Below are positions 1-4,289 of a stretch of 5,110 nt of DNA, one piece after another. Where the stretch lies: contig CP070725.1 in NCBI GenBank assembly GCA_020350845.1, positions 812,854 through 817,963 of the forward strand, written 5' to 3'. The notes under the pieces are model-generated. The model made no database searches and was not told the DNA's origin. It saw only the letters and a program-made list of their open reading frames with translations. The stretch is from Candidatus Bipolaricaulota bacterium. Lineage in GTDB: Bacteria > Bipolaricaulota > Bipolaricaulia > UBA7950 > UBA9294. The position numbers and the translations under genes were made by a program. How positions within the stretch are numbered: position 1 is the stretch's first letter; the number at the start of each line of letters is the position of its first letter.

Positions 1-389
1 CGATCCATGTACCCGAAGTAGTAGCTGCTCGACTCCGCCGTAACACAGATGAGAACGTAGTCCGGATCGTCCACCCCAAGCGGCCAATGATCGGACCACT
101 CCTCCCGCCACAACGCACGCCGTTGCTCGCGCGTGCCGACCAGGACCTCGGCGCGCCCGTAGACGGACGCGTAGTTGAACAGGTCCGGTCGCGAGAAGAT
201 GACCGTCACCAGAGGGTTGCGAGCGATCTGCTCGACTTTCGCAGAGGCGGCAGAGGTGGCGAACCAAAGGCACCTCTCGTCACGATCGAGGAAGTGCATC
301 GGTCGGACCGCGGGATGGCTTCCCTCGCGCACGGTCACCAGAAGGGGGAACTCGACAGAATCCACGATACGCCACAACAGCTCGCTCAA
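1..389 (-). CDS. PPOX / split-barrel FMN-binding family protein (general stress protein 26-like), 3' end outside window
   Basis: I translated this frame by hand; it is open from 389 to the window edge, giving 129 codons. The start is TTG at 389-387, because a strong GGGAGGAG site (402-395) lies 5 nt upstream and no ATG serves better. The TTG overlaps the TGA of the upstream NTPase gene (388-386) in a TTGA junction, so translation is probably coupled. The protein opens LSELLWRIVD and then follows the pyridoxamine-5'-phosphate-oxidase-like split-barrel pattern: VRPMHFLD near residues 29-36, LWFATSAASAKVEQIARNP near 41-59, then VTVIFSRPD and YGRAEVL. It ends near SSSYYFGYMD, close to the usual C-terminus of GSP26-like proteins, so only a short tail is probably missing. 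Family members bind FMN, F420 or related cofactors in the cytosol and are often of unknown substrate. Family assignment is fairly firm; cofactor and substrate are not determined. Confidence 0.82.
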   Translation of the reverse strand, partial: MSELLWRIVDSVEFPLLVTVREGSHPAVRPMHFLDRDERCLWFATSAASAKVEQIARNPLVTVIFSRPDLFNYASVYGRAEVLVGTREQRRALWREEWSDHWPLGVDDPDYVLICVTAESSSYYFGYMD

Positions 390-940
390 TCCCGCTCCTC
401 CCGTCGAACGCGGTGCTCCCACCAGTCGCCGAGCTCGAATCGCGCCGCCACACGATCGACGAACTCCGTTCTCACCGCAAGCACGACGAGCGCGCCTGAG
501 CGGCAGGCTGTTCGCACCGCCGCGGCATGACCGCGGTCCTCGATCTCGGCACGGCCGACCTCGTCGATCACGGCCACCGAACCCGGACCTGTGCCACTGA
601 CCGCGTCGCCTGCCTCGCGAAGCGCTGTGTCGTCGGCGAAGAACCGACCCACAGCCTCACCAGGGGGGGAAGAGCGGAGGAACGATCGGCGGCGGCCGGT
701 CGCCACATCCTCGAGATCGTAGCCCGTCGTCCGCCCGTCCTCCTCCAGGACGCGCGGGGCGAGCACCCCGTGCACCGGGATCGAGCGGGATCGAAGGGCA
801 GCGACAAGCCGTGCGACGGTCGTGGTCTTCCCCGAGCCGATCCCCCCACTGACGATAAGCGCCGGCGGCGGCCTCTGGGTGAGTCCCGAGAGGCAGAAGG
901 CAACGGGATCGTCAACCGTCCGCGGCGACCTCGGCTCCAT
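386..940 (-). CDS. THEP1-family nucleoside-triphosphatase (NTPase_1, formerly DUF265)
   Basis: This is a 184-aa cytosolic P-loop protein, a usual length for THEP1 NTPases, which hydrolyse ATP, GTP and other NTPs in vitro and have poorly known cellular roles. A Walker A motif GGIGSGKT spans residues 32-39 (K38). The family's GVLAPRV...GRTTGYDLEDVATGRR segment lies at about 58-84, and the Walker B-like VIDEVGRAEIE is at 124-134. The C-terminus ends in charged RRVRREERD-like sequence whose codons also form the ribosome binding site of the next gene. I chose ATG at 940, 11 bp after the PLP-enzyme stop. The only ribosome-binding-like GGAGG (960-956) is 15 nt away, which is long, so translation may depend on reinitiation from the upstream gene. 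The frame stays open further upstream to an ATG at 1054, but that start would overlap the PLP gene by about 100 nt and add residues unlike the family. Family call is firm; the physiological role is unknown. Confidence 0.88.
   Translation of the reverse strand: MEPRSPRTVDDPVAFCLSGLTQRPPPALIVSGGIGSGKTTTVARLVAALRSRSIPVHGVLAPRVLEEDGRTTGYDLEDVATGRRRSFLRSSPPGEAVGRFFADDTALREAGDAVSGTGPGSVAVIDEVGRAEIEDRGHAAAVRTACRSGALVVLAVRTEFVDRVAARFELGDWWEHRVRREERD
395..402 (-). promoter_or_regulatory. Ribosome binding site of the flavoprotein-like gene, inside the NTPase 3' end
   Basis: The minus strand reads GGGAGGAG at 402-395, 5 nt before TTG at 389. It lies within the last codons of the NTPase gene (Arg-Glu-Glu-Arg) and is the main reason for accepting a TTG start for the next gene. 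Confidence 0.75.
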
Positions 941-951
941 GCTGGTTGTGG

Positions 952-2415
952 CTAGCCTCCCCCGCGGACGCGGTCGTTGAACGCGTCGATCAGGCGATCG
1001 AGCGGCTCGACCATCGCATGAACGCGGTCCCAGTACTCCGGGAAGTCGAACCACTGCGCGTCGAGCTCCTCCGCACTCCGCCCCATCTGCTCGACCCAGG
1101 TGAAGTACTTGAGATTGTGGATCCGTTTGCGCTCGCGATGCCCGAGCTCGAGGGTGAAGTCGGTCTTCATCCCGAGCAGACGAGCGTGGTAGTCGATCGC
1201 CGCCTGCTCACGATCGTACGGACCGTGCCGCTCCGCAAGCTCGGCGAGCCGGCTTCCGTAGAGCTCCATGGAGTCGGTGAGCACCGTCAGCACGACGTCA
1301 TCCGCACCCATCTCGTAGTACTTGGCGAACTTGATCGACGAGAGGAGGTTCGCGATGCCGGAGATCCCGAGGAGATCGAGGCGCTCCACGACTTCCACAG
1401 GGACGCCTCGCGAAACGAGGTACTCGCGGCCGGCCTCCTCGTTGAACAGGCGTACCAAGCGCATCGAGTCCTCGTCGTCGATGGCGACCACCATGTCCGT
1501 ATTCCGAACGTTGTGAATCCAGGGGACGTGCTTGTCGCCGATGCCTTCGATGCGATGTCCCCCGAAGCCGTTCTCGAGCAGTGTCGGACACTGGAGCGCC
1601 TCCGAGACCACGAGCTTGCTCAGGGGGAACCGCTCCTTGAGGTAGTCCCCGCAGCCCATCGTTCCCGAGGAGCCCGAAGTGAGCACCACGCCCGCGTACC
1701 GTCCGCCCCCGGCGGCGCTCTCGAGAACCTCCTCCATCGCGTGGCCGGTCACGTCGTAATGCCACAGGTGGTTCCCGAACTCGTCGAACTGGTTGAAGAT
1801 GATCACGTTGTCGCGCGTGGCCTCGAGCTCCTTGCACTTCTGGAAGATCTCCCAGACGTTCGATTCGCAGCCCGGTGTGGCGATGACCTCCCCCGCCACC
1901 TGCGACAGCCACTCGAAGCGCTCTCTCGACATCTCCTCGGGGAGGATGGCGATCGACTCGCAGGCGAGGAGGTTCGAGTCGTAGGCGCCGCCGCGGCAGT
2001 AGTTCCCGGTCGAGGGCCACACCGCCTTGTGGAAGGTCGGATCGAACTGCCCCGTGACGAGACGTGGGACGAGGCAGCCGAACGTCGCCCCCACCTTGTG
2101 CGCCCCGGTGGGGAACCACTTCCCCACAAGCGCAATGATCCGCGCCTCCACTCCGGTGAGCGCCGAAGGGAACTCGATCGCGTTCACCGCACCGTACCCC
2201 CCGCCGTGGGGCACGGGCTCGTTCTTCCACGTGATGCGAAACAGGTTCAGCGGATGGAGATCCCAGAGTCCGACGTCGCGGAGTCGTTCGCCGACCTCCG
2301 CGGGCACGAGCCCCGGGTCCTTCATCTGGGCGAACGTGGGGATCACGATCCCCAGCTCGCGAGCGCGCTCCACCGTTCGTTCGAGTTGGTCCTCATAGAC
2401 CGTCAGATCGATCAT
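952..2415 (-). CDS. Fold-type II PLP-dependent enzyme (TrpB/ammonia-lyase superfamily), substrate unknown
   Basis: This is a 487-aa cytosolic enzyme. The start ATG at 2415 is fixed by a run of GGAGGAGGAG (2426-2417) just ahead of it. The first 90 or so residues are a lead-in rich in charge (MIDLTVYEDQLERTVERA). FPTGAHKVGATFG follows at 101-113, where K107 is the expected Schiff-base lysine, as in the TrpB GAHK motif. PSTGNYCRGGAYDSN (134-148) looks like the Asn-containing substrate-carboxylate loop of this superfamily. TSGSSGTMGCGD (246-257) is the Gly/Ser-rich PLP-phosphate loop. The C-terminal 150 residues are acidic and aromatic-rich (HNLKYFTWVEQMG, WFDFPEYWDRV). Known relatives catalyse beta-elimination or beta-replacement on amino acids. 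Facing a carbamate kinase-YgeW operon, it could be the functional equivalent of YgeX (diaminopropionate ammonia-lyase), but I do not see a YgeX-type lysine motif. First gene of a leftward operon, probably controlled by the divergent GntR protein. Superfamily firm, reaction unassigned. Confidence 0.9.
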   Translation of the reverse strand: MIDLTVYEDQLERTVERARELGIVIPTFAQMKDPGLVPAEVGERLRDVGLWDLHPLNLFRITWKNEPVPHGGGYGAVNAIEFPSALTGVEARIIALVGKWFPTGAHKVGATFGCLVPRLVTGQFDPTFHKAVWPSTGNYCRGGAYDSNLLACESIAILPEEMSRERFEWLSQVAGEVIATPGCESNVWEIFQKCKELEATRDNVIIFNQFDEFGNHLWHYDVTGHAMEEVLESAAGGGRYAGVVLTSGSSGTMGCGDYLKERFPLSKLVVSEALQCPTLLENGFGGHRIEGIGDKHVPWIHNVRNTDMVVAIDDEDSMRLVRLFNEEAGREYLVSRGVPVEVVERLDLLGISGIANLLSSIKFAKYYEMGADDVVLTVLTDSMELYGSRLAELAERHGPYDREQAAIDYHARLLGMKTDFTLELGHRERKRIHNLKYFTWVEQMGRSAEELDAQWFDFPEYWDRVHAMVEPLDRLIDAFNDRVRGGG

Positions 2416-2416
2416 G

Positions 2417-2426
2417 CTCCTCCTCC
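2417..2426 (-). promoter_or_regulatory. Ribosome binding site of the PLP enzyme
   Basis: The minus strand reads GGAGGAGGAG and then C before the ATG at 2415, giving two overlapping anti-Shine-Dalgarno matches at 3-5 nt spacing. This decides the start. It also argues against the much longer open frame that continues upstream through the divergent regulator gene. Confidence 0.85.
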
Positions 2427-2466
2427 AGGACCGAGGACCCAAGCCCAAGTTGGCTCCCCGTCGGGG

Positions 2467-2495
2467 TTGTGACGCTGTGATCCCAATGCTATCAT
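2467..2495 (+). promoter_or_regulatory. Sigma-70-type promoter of the GntR regulator, extended -10
   Basis: A -35-like TTGTGA (2467-2472) is followed, after exactly 17 nt, by TATCAT (2490-2495), which matches TATAAT at five of six positions. A TG lies one base before it (2487-2488), making an extended -10. The predicted transcription start is near 2501-2503, only about 6-8 nt ahead of the regulator ATG at 2509. The motif match is seen directly; promoter activity is inferred. Confidence 0.55.
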
Positions 2496-2500
2496 ACAGC
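2474..2500. promoter_or_regulatory. Candidate operator, interrupted inverted repeat in the divergent control region
   Basis: GCTGT (2474-2478) and ACAGC (2496-2500) form a perfect 5-bp inverted repeat around 17 bp. Secondary GAT and ATC elements sit inside it, out of register by two bases. It covers the -10 regions of both predicted divergent promoters, where an autoregulating FadR-type dimer would be expected to bind. It does not match the classical compact TnGTnnnACnA operator core well, so this is a weak candidate. Confidence 0.3.
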
Positions 2501-2515
2501 TTGACAGAATGACAA
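2486..2515 (-). promoter_or_regulatory. Possible leftward promoter of the PLP enzyme-NTPase-flavoprotein operon
   Basis: On the minus strand TTGTCA (2515-2510) is separated by 18 nt from TAGCAT (2491-2486). This would place transcription start near 2479 and give a leader of about 60 nt before the ATG at 2415. The match is modest, four of six bases in the -10. An alternative TATGAT at 2496-2491 has only 13 nt of spacing. If real, it overlaps the rightward promoter, so the two transcription directions would compete or be repressed together. Confidence 0.3.
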
Positions 2516-3243
2516 CCACGCCCGAGCGGCCTTCGACATCTGAGTTCGAGAAGGTGCGACCGCGGAAGGTCTCCGCAGTCGTCGCCGAGCAGATCATCGC
2601 CGCCATCCGCCGTGGCGACTATCCAGTCGGGAGCAAGCTGCCCCCCGAGTTCGATCTCGCGGAGCTGATGGGCGTCAGCCGCCCGTCGGTCCGCGAGGCG
2701 CTGAGCGCCTTGCAGGCGGTCGGGGTCATCGAGTCCAAGCCGGGAAGCGGAAGCTACGTGCGGCATGCCCCGGCGCACGACGAGGAGCACGATGCGCCCC
2801 TGCTCATCGAATCGGAGGACGGCTGTCTCGAGGTGATGGAGGCGCGCGCCACGCTCGAGCCTCCCGTGGCGGCCCTCGCCGCGGCGAATCGGACGTCGTC
2901 GTCGATCGGCGCGCTGCGCGCGGCGATCGCACACATGCGAAACGCCGCGAGCGATGATTTCGGAAGCTATCTCGACGCCGACAAGGCATTCCATACGGCG
3001 CTCGCGGCGGCCACGGGCAATCGCCTGGTATCGACCGCGCTGTCGCCGCTGATCGCGACGATCGACCAGAAGCTCTACCGCGAGTTCACCCACCACTACT
3101 ACCTGAAGAACGTCGCCGACATCGAACAGGTGATCGATCTTCACGGAGAACTCCTGGAGGCGATCGAGCGCGGGGACGGGGAGGCCGCCGAGGAGCGGAT
3201 GCGGGAGCATTGGAGACGAATGCTTGAGATCTGGGAGGCGTAG
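2509..3243 (+). CDS. GntR-family transcriptional regulator, FadR subfamily with FCD ligand domain
   Basis: A 244-aa DNA-binding regulator, usual for the FadR/FCD subfamily. The N-terminal winged helix spans about 16-85: VAEQIIAAIRRGDYPVGSKLPPE, then the recognition region LAELMGVSRPSVREALSALQ (50-69), and the wing VIESKPGSGSYV (73-84). The C-terminal all-helical FCD domain (about 105-240) keeps the expected metal/ligand residues: D158 and H162 in DADKAFH, H212 in DLHGELL, and H234 in MREHWRRM. Such proteins bind carboxylates and release operator DNA. Its position at the divergent junction makes it the likely regulator of both arms and of itself. The ATG at 2509 has no ribosome binding site and lies only about 7 nt after the predicted transcription start, suggesting near-leaderless translation. 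A GTG at 2554 (V16) is a possible alternative start with only a weak GAGAAG ahead. Family call is firm; the effector is unknown, perhaps a ureido acid or the transcarbamylase substrate. Confidence 0.95.
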   Translation: MTTTPERPSTSEFEKVRPRKVSAVVAEQIIAAIRRGDYPVGSKLPPEFDLAELMGVSRPSVREALSALQAVGVIESKPGSGSYVRHAPAHDEEHDAPLLIESEDGCLEVMEARATLEPPVAALAAANRTSSSIGALRAAIAHMRNAASDDFGSYLDADKAFHTALAAATGNRLVSTALSPLIATIDQKLYREFTHHYYLKNVADIEQVIDLHGELLEAIERGDGEAAEERMREHWRRMLEIWEA

Positions 3244-3244
3244 G

Positions 3245-3267
3245 CCGACGCGACCCCGTCACGTCGG
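3245..3267 (+). other. Hairpin just after the regulator stop codon
   Basis: CCGACG (3245-3250) pairs perfectly with CGTCGG (3262-3267). After one C/A mismatch, GAC and GTC can pair around a CCC loop. The structure begins two bases after the TAG at 3241-3243. No T-run follows, so it is not a standard intrinsic terminator. It could attenuate or process the transcript between the regulator and carbamate kinase. The remaining 44 bp before the next ATG show no convincing promoter. Confidence 0.4.
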
Positions 3268-3311
3268 AGGACACGGCAACGCCGGAAACGAATCATCGAT
3301 GAGGTGATCTC

Positions 3312-4265
3312 ATGGAGCGCAAGGAGCTGGTGGTCGTCGCCCTCGGGGGGAACGCGATACTACAACCGGGGCAGCGGGGGACCTTCGAAGAACAGATGGA
3401 GAACGTTCATGTCACGTGCGAGCAGCTCGCCCAAATCGTCGAATCGGGCGACTACAAAATCGTCGTGACCCACGGCAACGGTCCCCAGGTGGGCAACCTC
3501 CTGTTGCAGAACGAGGCAGGAAAGGAGGTCGCTGCCCCGATGCCGCTGTTCGTCTGCGGCGCCGAGAGCCAAGGGCTGATCGGCCTCATGATCCAACAGA
3601 ACCTCGGGAATCTTCTCGCGGCGCGCGGAAAGGGTGACATCCCGATCGCGACGGTGGTCACGCAGGTCGTCGTGGACCGCGAGGACCCCGCGTTCGCCAA
3701 CCCCTCGAAGCCCGTCGGCCCGTTCTACGCTGAGGATCAGGCGAAGGCTCTCGACGAGGAGAAGGGCTACGACGTTCGCGAGGACGCCGGACGAGGGTGG
3801 CGGCGTGTCGTTCCGTCTCCCGATCCGATCGAGATCAACGAGAAGGCGGCGATCCGTCAGCTCGTCGACGCCCGCTCGATCGTGATCGCCTCGGGCGGGG
3901 GAGGGATCCCCGTCGTCCGCGAGAACGGGCAGCTGGCCGGGGTCGATGCGGTGATCGACAAGGACCTCGCGGGGGAGCGCCTCGCCGTCGATGTCGGTGC
4001 GACCATCTTCATGGTGCTGACGGATGTCGAAGAGGTGAAGCTCGACTACAAGACGCCGAACGAGCGCGGCATCCAGCGGATGACCGTCGCCGAGGCGAAG
4101 GACTTCAGCGCACAAGGGCAGTTCGCCAAGGGGTCCATGGAACCGAAGGTGCGCGCCGCGGTCCGCTTCATCGAACACGGCGGCGAGCGCGCGATCATCA
4201 CGTCGCTCGACCGCGCCGTCGAAGCGTTGGCCGGCCAGGCCGGGACGACCATCACGAGTTCGTAG
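3312..4265 (+). CDS. arcC: Carbamate kinase
   Basis: A 317-aa cytosolic amino-acid-kinase-fold enzyme, normal family length (about 310-320). In the catabolic direction it converts carbamoyl phosphate and ADP to ATP, ammonia and CO2. Motifs: VVVALGGNAIL (7-17), the THGNGPQVGNLLLQNE signature (53-68), FANPSKPVGPFY (128-139) with its conserved lysine K133, IASGGGGIPVV (192-202), VDAVIDKDL with K217, and MVLTDVEEV (234-242). No key segment is missing. GAGGTGA (3301-3307) lies 4 nt before the ATG. The gene sits 68 bp after the regulator and 24 bp before a YgeW-like transcarbamylase, the pairing seen in ATP-yielding ureido compound breakdown and in the E. coli yge cluster, where the kinase is YqeA. 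There is no ArcA/ArcB-type arginine deiminase gene in view, so the substrate is probably carbamoyl phosphate from the neighbour rather than from citrulline. Confidence 0.97.
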   Translation: MERKELVVVALGGNAILQPGQRGTFEEQMENVHVTCEQLAQIVESGDYKIVVTHGNGPQVGNLLLQNEAGKEVAAPMPLFVCGAESQGLIGLMIQQNLGNLLAARGKGDIPIATVVTQVVVDREDPAFANPSKPVGPFYAEDQAKALDEEKGYDVREDAGRGWRRVVPSPDPIEINEKAAIRQLVDARSIVIASGGGGIPVVRENGQLAGVDAVIDKDLAGERLAVDVGATIFMVLTDVEEVKLDYKTPNERGIQRMTVAEAKDFSAQGQFAKGSMEPKVRAAVRFIEHGGERAIITSLDRAVEALAGQAGTTITSS

Positions 4266-4278
4266 CGCCGCGGGCGCT
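4264..4278 (+). other. Perfect hairpin overlapping the carbamate kinase stop codon, directly before the transcarbamylase ribosome binding site
   Basis: AGCGCC (4264-4269) and GGCGCT (4273-4278) form a perfect GC-rich 6-bp stem with a GCG loop. It begins inside the TAG stop (4263-4265) and ends one base before the AGGAGGG site at 4280. No T-run follows, so it is unlikely to be a terminator. Its position suggests control of coupling between the two genes or mRNA stabilisation. Confidence 0.45.
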
Positions 4279-4279
4279 C

Positions 4280-4286
4280 AGGAGGG
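4280..4286 (+). promoter_or_regulatory. Ribosome binding site of the transcarbamylase
   Basis: AGGAGGG lies 3-4 nt ahead of ATG at 4290, an almost perfect anti-Shine-Dalgarno match that fixes the start and suggests high expression relative to carbamate kinase (GAGGTGA). Confidence 0.8.
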
Positions 4287-4289
4287 ACG

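Noticed and set aside
87..600. Rightward open frames over the left edge
   Set aside because: Their translations are Arg/Ser/Pro-rich with no motifs, and they lie opposite the flavoprotein-like and NTPase genes, which have clear family signatures.
941..1054. Upstream extension of the NTPase to ATG at 1054
   Set aside because: It would overlap the PLP gene by about 100 nt and add an Arg/Pro-rich leader absent from the family; ATG at 940 gives the normal length.
946..2472. 508-codon rightward open frame opposite the PLP enzyme
   Set aside because: Typical GC-rich antisense shadow: His/Val/Arg/Glu-rich with no motif, while the opposite strand carries an intact PLP enzyme with catalytic motifs.
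2501..2506. Perfect TTGACA hexamer just before the regulator ATG
   Set aside because: No acceptable -10 sequence lies 15-19 nt downstream, and it would fall after the start codon. The upstream extended -10 promoter explains the region better.
952..3210. Continuation of the leftward PLP-enzyme frame to a start at 3210 (about 752 aa)
   Set aside because: The extra 265 residues are antisense to a clear GntR/FCD regulator and resemble no family. The ATG at 2415 has an excellent ribosome binding site.
3244..3311. Intrinsic terminator or separate promoter for carbamate kinase
   Set aside because: The hairpin has no T-run, and I found no -35/-10 pair with acceptable spacing in the gap.
3360..4178. 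272-codon leftward open frame opposite carbamate kinase
   Set aside because: Low-complexity Asp/Arg/Leu/His-rich antisense translation, no ribosome binding site or domain; the sense strand is unambiguous carbamate kinase.
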